From positions 1 through 11,541 of the forward strand of contig JAUZPH010000071.1 of the NCBI GenBank assembly GCA_030706065.1: a stretch of DNA of 11,541 nt, read 5' to 3'. The notes below the pieces were generated by a model. The model was given only the letters and a program-made list of their open reading frames with translations, made no database searches and was not told the origin of the DNA. Both the position numbers and the translations under genes were made by a program. Source of the DNA: Bacillota bacterium (GTDB taxonomy: Bacteria > Bacillota > Clostridia > Clostridiales > Clostridiaceae). This document shows, in pieces, positions 1 to 7,553 of this stretch. Numbering within the stretch: the first letter of the stretch is position 1; every line of letters starts with the position of its first letter.

Positions 1-525
1 CTCTGCAAACCACACATACTTTGCCTGTTCTTGATTATGTACGGGAACCATCTTTTTCGTCCAGAAATCCAATACTTCTGTTTTTACTTTTGGATCAACC
101 AGCTCTTCATAACCGCTGACTTCATAAAAAGACATACCGTTCAGATAAACTTCTCCCAAATGCTTTGTCTCTTCGATTGTAACGAGCCAATCCCCAAACA
201 CTTTCAAGGCATATGGATTATAGTCGCCAAAAAAAGTATTGGGAAGTACGACTTTCCATACATTGCCTTCAACCTTCTGCCAGTCTTGAATGTGCTCCGA
301 GCCTTTGATGACAACCTTTTCACCTTCCACAGCCTGATAAACCACCCGTCTTTTATCGCTTAAGCCCTTAAACCTGGGTTTTACCCATTCACGGTATACT
401 CCTTCATGGACTGTAACGGTATCTCCAGCCATGGCAACAGAAGAGGCTTTGTTTATTGTCAAAAACGGAGCCTGCCGTGTTCCCTGATTTTCATCGGAAC
501 CGGTTTTTGCTACATGATATTCCAT
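1..525 (-). CDS. GH120-type beta-xylosidase, N-terminal part (cut by window edge)
   Basis: Minus-strand frame open for 175 codons from an ATG at 525 to the window edge, beginning MEYHVAKTGSDENQGT and containing GDTVTVHEGVYREWVKPRFK and VYLNGMSFYEV. This is the start of the right-handed parallel beta-helix fold of glycoside hydrolase family 120, and it closely resembles, as recalled, the beta-xylosidase XylC of Thermoanaerobacterium saccharolyticum. The family removes xylose from short xylo-oligosaccharides. Members are about 640 residues, so roughly a quarter is visible; the catalytic Asp and Glu lie in the missing part and cannot be checked. There is no signal peptide, which fits an intracellular enzyme. 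I chose the ATG at 525 over the in-frame ATG at 532-534 because AGGAGG (535-540) abuts the latter but sits 9 nt from the former. The gene is divergent from the AraC regulator. The family call is firm; the exact substrate is inferred. Confidence 0.88.
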   Translation of the reverse strand, partial: MEYHVAKTGSDENQGTRQAPFLTINKASSVAMAGDTVTVHEGVYREWVKPRFKGLSDKRRVVYQAVEGEKVVIKGSEHIQDWQKVEGNVWKVVLPNTFFGDYNPYALKVFGDWLVTIEETKHLGEVYLNGMSFYEVSGYEELVDPKVKTEVLDFWTKKMVPVHNQEQAKYVWFAE

Positions 526-576
526 AGTTTTCATCCTCCTTTGAATTCAATATAATCTAATTATAAGAGATGGCCA

Positions 577-606
577 TTGTCAGTGCTATTCATAATGTAG
601 TATACT
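577..606 (+). promoter_or_regulatory. Putative sigma-A promoter of the AraC-family gene
   Basis: TTGTCA (577-582) and TATACT (601-606) are separated by 18 nt, each one mismatch from consensus. They would start transcription near 613, about 30 nt upstream of the AraC start codon, with AAGGAGAAGG (630-639) as ribosome binding site. The region 526-642 is the shared divergent control region with the GH120 gene. On the minus strand a TATAAT (560-565) is visible but has no good -35 partner at normal spacing, which would fit an activator-dependent promoter. No clear catabolite-repression (cre) site was seen. Confidence 0.5.
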
Positions 607-642
607 TTAAGACAATATTAGTGTTTTATAAGGAGAAGGACC

Positions 643-1398
643 ATGGTACTTTTTGAAAAGCATGGAATGGATGAAGAGGAATTCTTTAGGTTTTTTCCAT
701 TGAAGAATTATAATTTTCCCCTTCATTTCCATCGGGCATATGAACTAATCTATGTAAGTGACGGACAGATTTTTGTATCCATTGATCAAAAAGAATATGT
801 GCTTACGAAAAATGATTTGGTTTTTATCTTTAATAATCAAATGCATGAATTTAAGACCCTTGGTTACTCCGATATAACGGTAATTCTTTTCTCGCCAGAA
901 CTCATTGGCGATTTTTTCATAAATTATAAAGGATTTATACCAGAGGACAATGTACTGCATGTTGACCGGGAGATTGATTTCAAGAAACTGAACTCGATAT
1001 ACAGTCAGAAAAGTTTTCTATATGCTGTCTGCGCAGATCTCGTAAATCAGACATCCCTTACTCCCATTGGGCAGTCCCCACAAACAAAGGTGCTCTATAA
1101 AATTCTGTTCTATGTAGAGAAAAATTATTCTGCCGACTGCACCTTAAAAGATGTTGCAAAGCATCTCCAGTATGATTACCCTTACTTATCAAAACTGTTT
1201 GTCCAGGTTATGAACATGACCTTCACCGATTACTTAAATCACTACCGGATTTCACAGGCTTGCTATCTGCTGAAAAATATTCATCAGTCCATTGGTGAAG
1301 TTGCTGTGAACTGCGGCTATAATAACTTAAGGACCTTTCACCGTAATTTCAGAAAAATAACCGGCCAGTCGCCTAAAGAATATAGGATAATAAATTAA
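643..1398 (+). CDS. AraC-family transcriptional regulator with cupin sensor domain
   Basis: 251-residue protein. Residues about 15-100 form an AraC-type N-terminal cupin with the typical HFHRAYELIYVSDG segment (28-41), the presumed effector pocket. Residues about 150-250 form the C-terminal double helix-turn-helix: first helix pair around TLKDVAKHLQYDYPYLSKLF (167-186), second around SIGEVAVNCGYNNLRTFHRN (216-235), ending in the family signature GQSPKEYR (241-248). Such regulators usually activate adjacent sugar-utilisation genes when a mono- or oligosaccharide binds. It lies divergent from the GH120 beta-xylosidase and upstream of a GH3 gene on the same strand, so control of xylo-oligosaccharide or related glycan use is a reasonable inference; the ligand is unknown. 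The ATG at 643 has AAGGAGAAGG at 630-639 with suitable spacing. Length and domains are normal for the family. Confidence 0.9.
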   Translation: MVLFEKHGMDEEEFFRFFPLKNYNFPLHFHRAYELIYVSDGQIFVSIDQKEYVLTKNDLVFIFNNQMHEFKTLGYSDITVILFSPELIGDFFINYKGFIPEDNVLHVDREIDFKKLNSIYSQKSFLYAVCADLVNQTSLTPIGQSPQTKVLYKILFYVEKNYSADCTLKDVAKHLQYDYPYLSKLFVQVMNMTFTDYLNHYRISQACYLLKNIHQSIGEVAVNCGYNNLRTFHRNFRKITGQSPKEYRIIN

Positions 1399-1555
1399 AA
1401 GAGAAGGTACCTGTCGGTAAAATTGTTTTTGTTACATTTATTATAAAATATTTTCGTATTTTATAGCATAAATCTTTAGATATGTAATACTTTCAATTAA
1501 AAGAGTATCTTAAAGAAAAATACACAGATGAAAAACATCAGAAGAGGAGCAGTAT
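1399..1555. other. Intergenic region between araC-type gene and GH3, with AT-rich perfect palindrome
   Basis: ATAAAATA (1443-1450) and TATTTTAT (1457-1464) form perfect 8-bp arms around TTTTCG. The stem is AT-only and has no T-run after it, so it is a poor terminator; it could be a regulator site. No convincing -35/-10 pair was found for GH3, so read-through from the AraC gene is possible. The GH3 ribosome binding site AGAGGAG is at 1543-1549. Confidence 0.35.
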
Positions 1556-3136
1556 ATGAAGTTTAGATTTAAAGATTCTAATAGGGCAATGGAAATAGTA
1601 AAAAGAATGACTGTAAGAGAGTTGATAAATCAATGTATTTGTCCCTTTCATTTTCCTGAAAACAACCTGGATAATGTGGATGAATATGGCGGGTTATTTG
1701 TTTTCGGAGGGAAAGAAATCCGTCTAAAGGAAGTAATAAGCAGGTATAAGGCAAAATGTACGGTTAAACCCTTTATAGTCAGCGATTTTGAGAATGGTGC
1801 CGGTGGAATGATAGATGGTGCCACCAGATTCTCAAGCATGATGGGCTGCAGTGAAACTGATTCAGCTGAGCTCGCCTATGAGATGGGAAGGATAGGCGGA
1901 GGGGAAGGTATTAGTGCCGGCTTTAACTGGACCTTTGGACCGGTAGTGGATCTATATCATAATCCCAATAGCCCTATGGTCAGTACAAGAAGTGCGGGCA
2001 GTACTCCTGATCAGGTTATTAAAATCGCCGGAGCCTATATGAAAGGGGTTCAAGCTGCCGGCATGATGGCTACCCTAAAACACTTTCCGGGAGATGGTAG
2101 AGATGTCTATGATCAACATCTTACAACACCAGTTAACAATTCCTCTAAAGAAGAATGGAATCAAAGAGAAGGTAGAATTTACAGAGAATTGATAGAAGAA
2201 GGGGTTATGGCCATTATGCCCGGACATATTGCACTGCCCTGTTATGACAGCAGGGAAGAGAAAACCGGGTTGTATCCACCGGCTACCTTATCCGGGAGAT
2301 TAATGACAGATTTATTAAGAGGAGAGCTTGGCTTTGAAGGAGTCATAGTATCAGATGCTGTTAATATGGGAGGGATAGTAAACTTTAAAAATTATTATGA
2401 AGCCTGTGCTCTATTTTGGGAAGCCGGCGGTGATATGCTGCTGTTTCCTGATGTAAACAAGTTCCATGAAAGAATTCTGCCTTATCTGGAAAACGGAACC
2501 TTGAGGGAAGAAACATTGAGAAACCGGGCATATAGAATATTATGTGTAAAAGATATGCTGGGAATTTTGGATGATATTAATGGAGAAGTATCGATAGATA
2601 GAGAAAGAAATGAAAGAGTCAGCAGGGAAATAGTAGACAGAGGTGTTAAATTAGTAAGAGACAGAGAGGGGCTAATTCCATTCAATATAAATAAGGATAC
2701 AAGAATCCTGCACGTGGTTATAATTAATAACCATGAAAGCTATAAGAATTATATAGATAGGCTGAACGAAGAACTGGCAGGACATGCTGAAAGTGTAGAA
2801 ACTTTTGTTGATGCAGGCCCTGATAAACTGTTTAATGAAATAATTGAAGGCAGGTTTGATTTGGTTATATGCTCCTTGGGCGGAAAGCCGGAATACGGCG
2901 TCAACTCATGTGACATATATGGTCCGATGGTAAGAAATATGATGGGAGGATGGATGAAGCTCGGTACCCCGGTTATATTTGTTGCATGTGAGGACCCATA
3001 TGCGTATAAAAGATATGAGGCAGCGGCTGATACTATAATAAACTTGTATGGGCTCACAGCTTATACCCCGGAAAGGCTGATAGACGGAATTATCGGAAAG
3101 AATCCGTTTAATAAGGGAATATACACTCATAAATAA
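1556..3136 (+). CDS. Glycoside hydrolase family 3 protein, NagZ-like (beta-N-acetylhexosaminidase or related beta-glycosidase)
   Basis: 526 residues, no signal peptide or membrane segment, so cytoplasmic. The GH3 N-terminal TIM-barrel covers about residues 15-340. Family landmarks are the FGPVVDLYHNPNSPMVSTRS stretch (127-146), KHFPGDGRDVYDQH (175-188) and VIVSDAVNMGG (263-273). Asp267 is the expected catalytic nucleophile. The Asp186-x-His188 pair lies on the loop that supplies the acid/base His-Asp dyad in NagZ-type GH3 enzymes, which separates this protein from GH3 glucosidases and xylosidases. Residues about 345-526 form the C-terminal alpha/beta domain found in two-domain Gram-positive NagZ-like proteins. 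KHFPGDG instead of the more usual KHFPGHG is, as far as I recall, typical of a clostridial subgroup. The start has AGAGGAG 6 nt upstream. Role in N-acetylglucosaminide cleavage (cell-wall recycling or chitin-like oligomers) is inferred; proximity to a xylosidase leaves other glycosides open. Confidence 0.88.
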   Translation: MKFRFKDSNRAMEIVKRMTVRELINQCICPFHFPENNLDNVDEYGGLFVFGGKEIRLKEVISRYKAKCTVKPFIVSDFENGAGGMIDGATRFSSMMGCSETDSAELAYEMGRIGGGEGISAGFNWTFGPVVDLYHNPNSPMVSTRSAGSTPDQVIKIAGAYMKGVQAAGMMATLKHFPGDGRDVYDQHLTTPVNNSSKEEWNQREGRIYRELIEEGVMAIMPGHIALPCYDSREEKTGLYPPATLSGRLMTDLLRGELGFEGVIVSDAVNMGGIVNFKNYYEACALFWEAGGDMLLFPDVNKFHERILPYLENGTLREETLRNRAYRILCVKDMLGILDDINGEVSIDRERNERVSREIVDRGVKLVRDREGLIPFNINKDTRILHVVIINNHESYKNYIDRLNEELAGHAESVETFVDAGPDKLFNEIIEGRFDLVICSLGGKPEYGVNSCDIYGPMVRNMMGGWMKLGTPVIFVACEDPYAYKRYEAAADTIINLYGLTAYTPERLIDGIIGKNPFNKGIYTHK

Positions 3137-3180
3137 TAAAATGCAGTAAGCTGTATTAGTAAAGGATTTAATTTAATGAC

Positions 3181-3265
3181 GGGGACGGTTCACAATTATT
3201 ACGCATTTGAGGGCTGGTAAGTAAGGCCCTTTTTCTTTTGTGCTTAAAAGTTGTGAACCGTCCCC
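3181..3265. repeat. REP/MITE-like inverted-repeat element with GGGGACGGTTCACAA arms
   Basis: A 15-bp perfect inverted repeat: GGGGACGGTTCACAA (3181-3195) and TTGTGAACCGTCCCC (3251-3265), enclosing 55 bp. It sits between two convergent genes. From memory, GGGGACGGTTC-type palindromes are dispersed repeats in many Firmicute genomes, sometimes associated with REP-type tyrosine transposases; no transposase is present here. It could fold as a long hairpin from either strand. Confidence 0.65.
3210..3239 (+). terminator. Intrinsic terminator after GH3 gene, nested in the inverted-repeat element
   Basis: AGGGC (3210-3214) pairs with GCCCT (3226-3230) around an 11-nt loop, followed directly by TTTTTCTTTT (3230-3239). 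This is a plus-strand rho-independent terminator layout for the GH3 gene, whose stop is at 3134-3136. On the minus strand the T-run is missing, so termination of the convergent signalling gene would rely on the outer arms. Confidence 0.6.
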
Positions 3266-3285
3266 ACTTATGCTTTCAAACAAGC

Positions 3286-6200
3286 CTAACCGATTTCCAG
3301 GCCTCTTTCCGTATAAATGATTTTATTTTTACAAAACAACTCTACGACCTGAGGATCAAAGTGGCTGCCGCTTAAGGATTTAATATGCTCCAAAATACGT
3401 TGAAAATTCCAGGCCTTACGGTATGGGCGGTCAGAGGCAAGGGCATCAACAACATCTGCTATGGCAAAGATACGGGCTGCAAGAGGAATTTCCTCACCCT
3501 TCAAACCTCGAGGATAACCAGTGCCATCCCATTTTTCGTGATGGGCATATGGAATATCCAGGGCCGGCCTGAGGTAATCAATTGGAAATAACATATCATA
3601 AGCATAAACAGGGTGTTTCCTCATGATTTCCCACTCGCTGTCTTCCAGTGGGCCGGGTTTCAGCAAAACATTATCAGGAACCCCCATTTTGCCTATATCG
3701 TGAAGAAGTGCCCCCCAGCGGATATAAAGGAGTTCACTTTCTTTCATGCCCATGGCTTGTGCCAGGCTCAGGGTAATGCGGGTAACACGCTGTGAGTGGC
3801 CCTCTGTTTCTTTATCACGGAGGTCAAGAATTCTCGACCAGCCTTCAATTGTGGCATCATATGCTGCTGTGAGTTCCATATTTGTATCACGAAGCCCATT
3901 TAATAATCTTGCTTCATCAATTGCGATAGCTGTTTGATTAACAAGCATGTCAACAAAAGTTTCCCATTCCTGATCCTTTAAGAAGGGTTCCCGCTTAAAA
4001 ATTTCCAATACACCTTGAAGTTTCCCCTTCGAAAGAAGATGAAAAGCGCGGTAGTAGGGCATGCCCTCCCTTTGAAGGATTATTTCACGGCGGTGTTCTA
4101 AAGTCCGACCTTCCTTATAGCGCCCCGGAAGCTGTCTGGCTGTGGAGCTGCAGAAGCCTCTGCCAACAGCATAGTTCAACATTTGGGTCTCTTCGTCGTA
4201 TAACAGAATATCTGCTGCATCCACCCGCAGCCTTGACACCACTTGATCCATAACTGTACTGAGAGTTCTGTTTAAATCAAGGTTCTTGGTAATGGCAGTG
4301 TCAATTTCGTGAAGAGCCTCAAGGAGTAATGCTCTATTTTCGGCCTCATGAAAAAGTTTTGCATTTTGCAGAGCTGCAGCTGCCTGGTGTGCAAAAGCCT
4401 GAAGGTAATATAAATTTTCCTGGTCAAAGAAATCTGTACTTTTGCCGTAAAGCATAAGAGCTCCAAAGGCCTTGCCCCGGCTGATCAATGGTACTGCTGC
4501 AGCCGACTGAACGCCGAAATTTACAGCTGTCGTGAGCCACATATCGAATCTGGAATCCTTTCGAAGGTCATTAATAATGACCGGAAGGCCAAGCCTCATA
4601 GCATCACAGAAGGGCTCTTTGACCGCAGGAATAACATCCCAACGGGCATTTAGTTTGCTCAAATAATCGGCATCAGGATAGAATCCGATAACCTTGATGG
4701 AACCGTCCTCCTCCGCCTTGCCCAGCCAGGAAAGAGAAGACCCGAAAGCCTCCACACAAGTGCGGCAGACGTCCTGGGCAATATCGTTCATATCAAGGCT
4801 GTGAGCCAGCCGCTGCCCATTATTAAACAGAATGGTTATGGCATCCAGCTGTTTACGGTTCTCATGCCATAAATGTGCTTTTACTATGTGTACCACGGCC
4901 AGGTCGGCAAGTCCATCTATCAAAGCTCCGTCATTATCCTCAAGAGAAAAATTCTCGTCGGAAATGCAGCAGCTCAGTACCCCAATGATTTGCTGCTCAT
5001 GGACAAGTTTTATTCTAACAATCTTTTTTAAATCTAAAGGTACCAAAAGCCCGTTTTCTATACGGCTCAGCATCAGGGTATCGTCATCGATACAGATGTC
5101 CTGACAGTTAAAGCTGTCCGACAGAGACGAGGGTATAATGCATGCTTGTTCTGTACAACCGTACCTGGCCGCCAACAGAAAGGATTCTTTACGCCCATCA
5201 TAAAGATGGAGAAAAGTAGCCGGAACCTTCAGAGCTTTTGCGCTTTCCTCGCAAAGGACATCAAAAACTTTCTCATAGGTTGACTCATTAACCTTTGATG
5301 AAACCTTAAGCAGGGTTGCCGTTCTTTCCATTTCGCGGCGAATTTGTGTTTGTGCCCATTCACGCTGGGTAATTGTTTGATTGGAAGAACCTGCATTAAC
5401 TTTTACCTCTTCCAGGATATCCAGTTCTGCGCTGGATTTGATCCGAGTCAGGGTATTTACAATAATCTTTTGGACTTTGGCAGTTTCAGTCTGTTTTCTG
5501 CGGTACATATTTAAATCCGCAATTTTGAAAGCTTCTATCATGTCTTTGGCAGCATTTTGCCCTTTTAGTGCGAAACCTGCCGACAGATGCAGAACCTGGC
5601 TGGATCCGGAGTAGCCCTTACCAGAGGCATTACTAAAGATTTTATTGCAAATTTCCGCAAGCAGCGGCTCGTCGGCATCGGGAATCAGGATGGAGAACTC
5701 ATCTCCTCCGATTCTTGCTATGATATCTCGAGGACGGCAGGAGGCAGTTAAACATTCTGCTGCCATACGGATAATCCTGTCGCCAAAATTATGTCCTAGT
5801 ATATCATTGATGAGTTTAAGGCAGTCGACGTCGCATATGATTATACCTACAGCGCCTTCATAGGTATCCAGCCGTTTCATTTTCTCCTCGAAATGTGCAC
5901 GGTTATACAGGCCGGTGAGGGCATCATGCAGGCTTAAATATTTAAGTTTTTCATTGGCAGCGGCAAATTCATCAGTAACTTTATCCACCAAATGGGTCAG
6001 AGATCTCAGGACCCCGATATTTCTATCTGCCACAATGTCCTTAGTTACCAGTCTCTGATCCGGTGAGGCTTCATCCAAAGCAGTTTCCGACAGCCATGAA
6101 CTTCCGGTCCTCTCTGATTCTGATAAAACCAGAATGGTAAGAGTTGAATTTAACAGTTGATTCGTACCGGCTACATGAAAGAATTCTCCAAAGGTATAAA

Positions 6201-7224
6201 AGCCGGCAGAGGGTGCTATTTTCTGCAGCGGTGCTGTTTCAATCTCTATACTGTCCCCTAAAAAGCTTCTCCTGCAGGAACAGGAATAAATAAAAATGCC
6301 TTCAGAAGGATGCATCATCACTTCCTTGCAAAGCCTTTCTATATTTTCAGAAATATTTTCTACGTGTCCATAACTAAAGCGTACTTTTTCACCTTCCTTG
6401 ATGTCGCCAAAAAAGTCCAGTGACCCATCTTCATAGTTGTAACCGGCTATACGGGCTGTTGTAACTCCGTGCCTGTCCATAACCAGAGGATATGCCCGGG
6501 CGCTTTCGTAATTAGTTATATCCTTTACCCCCAGGTAAGTTTCATATGCCCGGTCAGCAGGTATATTATCAATAGTATATACCCTTGATTTATCAGCTTT
6601 GGTTACGGTCATCTCCCTGCCAATAGGCTGCCAGCCAAGATCCCAATGGCGGCTGACATATAGCTGATCACTTTCCAAAACCGCTGCAACAACTCCACAA
6701 TCAGTAACATTATTTGTGTCAAAAACAAGAGTCGTGCCTGAATGAGCATCATTCCCCGCATTACCGCCTACAACCGGTAAAGCAGGATTAATGGATTGGA
6801 CACCAGCCAGTAAATCAACAGCATTTATACTAAAGGTCGTTGAGAACAAGATTATGGCCTTGGCTTTTTCGCTAGTAAGCCTGGATGCAACAACCTGACC
6901 CAATTCATAGTCGCTTCGTCCATTTTTCAAAATAAATGTACTGCGGATTTCCGTATGCTGAAAAATTGAAAAAGAAATTACTGTCTTCAAGTCACTTACT
7001 TTCCCATTCATAATCTCGCCGGCGGTTGTTGCTCCTATAATCAGAGCATGGGGAACCATTTCCGTTATTTCCAAAGACAACTCTTTAAGAAAGTCTTCCT
7101 CGTATACGCCGCTGAACACCTGAACAAATACCGTAGACTTTTGAAAAAACAAGATGTCTGAATGTTCTTCTATGAACTTCTTAAGACCAGGCTTATCCTC
7201 ATAATAGGTATTTATCATTTTCAT
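3286..7224 (-). CDS. FIST-GGDEF-GAF-GAF-GAF-HD-GYP cyclic-di-GMP signalling protein
   Basis: 1312 residues, no transmembrane segment seen, so a soluble sensor. Order: FIST_N (about 25-220) and FIST_C (about 225-370), a proposed small-ligand sensory module; GGDEF (about 428-580) with GGDEF at 506-510 and RxxD (RPRD, 497-500) exactly five residues before it, the product-inhibition site; a linker with charged helix (about 585-640); GAF-like regions at about 640-785, 800-955 and 965-1105; HD-GYP (about 1118-1300) with His1143, His1175-Asp1176 (LLHDIGKMGVPD), His1204, HHE (1228-1230) and DGTGYP (1233-1238). Both synthesis and hydrolysis motifs are complete, so the protein may make c-di-GMP from GTP and also degrade it, with balance set by FIST and GAF ligands. 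The start ATG at 7224 has GGAGG 9 nt upstream. It is monocistronic, convergent with GH3. The domain calls are firm, the GAF borders approximate, the net activity unknown. Confidence 0.93.
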   Translation of the reverse strand: MKMINTYYEDKPGLKKFIEEHSDILFFQKSTVFVQVFSGVYEEDFLKELSLEITEMVPHALIIGATTAGEIMNGKVSDLKTVISFSIFQHTEIRSTFILKNGRSDYELGQVVASRLTSEKAKAIILFSTTFSINAVDLLAGVQSINPALPVVGGNAGNDAHSGTTLVFDTNNVTDCGVVAAVLESDQLYVSRHWDLGWQPIGREMTVTKADKSRVYTIDNIPADRAYETYLGVKDITNYESARAYPLVMDRHGVTTARIAGYNYEDGSLDFFGDIKEGEKVRFSYGHVENISENIERLCKEVMMHPSEGIFIYSCSCRRSFLGDSIEIETAPLQKIAPSAGFYTFGEFFHVAGTNQLLNSTLTILVLSESERTGSSWLSETALDEASPDQRLVTKDIVADRNIGVLRSLTHLVDKVTDEFAAANEKLKYLSLHDALTGLYNRAHFEEKMKRLDTYEGAVGIIICDVDCLKLINDILGHNFGDRIIRMAAECLTASCRPRDIIARIGGDEFSILIPDADEPLLAEICNKIFSNASGKGYSGSSQVLHLSAGFALKGQNAAKDMIEAFKIADLNMYRRKQTETAKVQKIIVNTLTRIKSSAELDILEEVKVNAGSSNQTITQREWAQTQIRREMERTATLLKVSSKVNESTYEKVFDVLCEESAKALKVPATFLHLYDGRKESFLLAARYGCTEQACIIPSSLSDSFNCQDICIDDDTLMLSRIENGLLVPLDLKKIVRIKLVHEQQIIGVLSCCISDENFSLEDNDGALIDGLADLAVVHIVKAHLWHENRKQLDAITILFNNGQRLAHSLDMNDIAQDVCRTCVEAFGSSLSWLGKAEEDGSIKVIGFYPDADYLSKLNARWDVIPAVKEPFCDAMRLGLPVIINDLRKDSRFDMWLTTAVNFGVQSAAAVPLISRGKAFGALMLYGKSTDFFDQENLYYLQAFAHQAAAALQNAKLFHEAENRALLLEALHEIDTAITKNLDLNRTLSTVMDQVVSRLRVDAADILLYDEETQMLNYAVGRGFCSSTARQLPGRYKEGRTLEHRREIILQREGMPYYRAFHLLSKGKLQGVLEIFKREPFLKDQEWETFVDMLVNQTAIAIDEARLLNGLRDTNMELTAAYDATIEGWSRILDLRDKETEGHSQRVTRITLSLAQAMGMKESELLYIRWGALLHDIGKMGVPDNVLLKPGPLEDSEWEIMRKHPVYAYDMLFPIDYLRPALDIPYAHHEKWDGTGYPRGLKGEEIPLAARIFAIADVVDALASDRPYRKAWNFQRILEHIKSLSGSHFDPQVVELFCKNKIIYTERGLEIG

Positions 7225-7525
7225 GTCGCTATACCTCCAAACAAGATAAAAATCAGCGAGTATAACTTTCTGTTTCTTAAATATTCTATACTCTATAGTT
7301 AAATAACATATTATATTTTAATTATATAAAATTCTACATGAATGAAAAAGTTTCCTGCTAAAAATCAATAATATTTTTATAATATGTACAAGATTATGGT
7401 GTTTCAATATAATTGTAATAAAAGCACAAGGATGGGATACTAAGCAAGATAATAACTAAAATCGCTATGGATTATGAACAAAAGAATCAGGTAGTAAAAC
7501 CATAAAGATTCCAGTTAGTAAGATT
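7225..7525. other. AT-rich intergenic region upstream of the c-di-GMP signalling gene
   Basis: About 300 nt very rich in A and T. It must hold the minus-strand promoter of the large signalling gene. Several TATAAT/TATATT-like hexamers are present on the minus strand between about 7270 and 7330, but none has a good -35 at normal spacing, so I do not name one. I see no open reading frame of substance and no recognisable c-di-GMP riboswitch core. Confidence 0.4.
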
Positions 7526-7552
7526 GGGGAAGTGACTTGAAGTCACTTCCCC
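7526..7552 (-). terminator. Perfect hairpin directly after the aldo/keto reductase stop codon
   Basis: GGGGAAGTGACTT (7526-7538) and AAGTCACTTCCCC (7540-7552) are perfect 13-bp arms with one base between them. The hairpin begins 2 nt past the TAG stop (7554-7556) of the minus-strand gene. The following minus-strand sequence (AATCTTACT) has only a weak T content, so it may act as a stem protecting the mRNA 3' end or as a weak terminator. Confidence 0.6.
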
Positions 7553-7553
7553 T

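Noticed and set aside
31..363. 110-codon plus-strand ORF at the left edge
   Set aside because: It lies antisense to the GH120 coding frame, which has clear family motifs and a good ribosome site.
532..534. ATG as alternative GH120 start, 3 codons upstream
   Set aside because: AGGAGG directly abuts it with no spacer; the ATG at 523-525 has 9-nt spacing.
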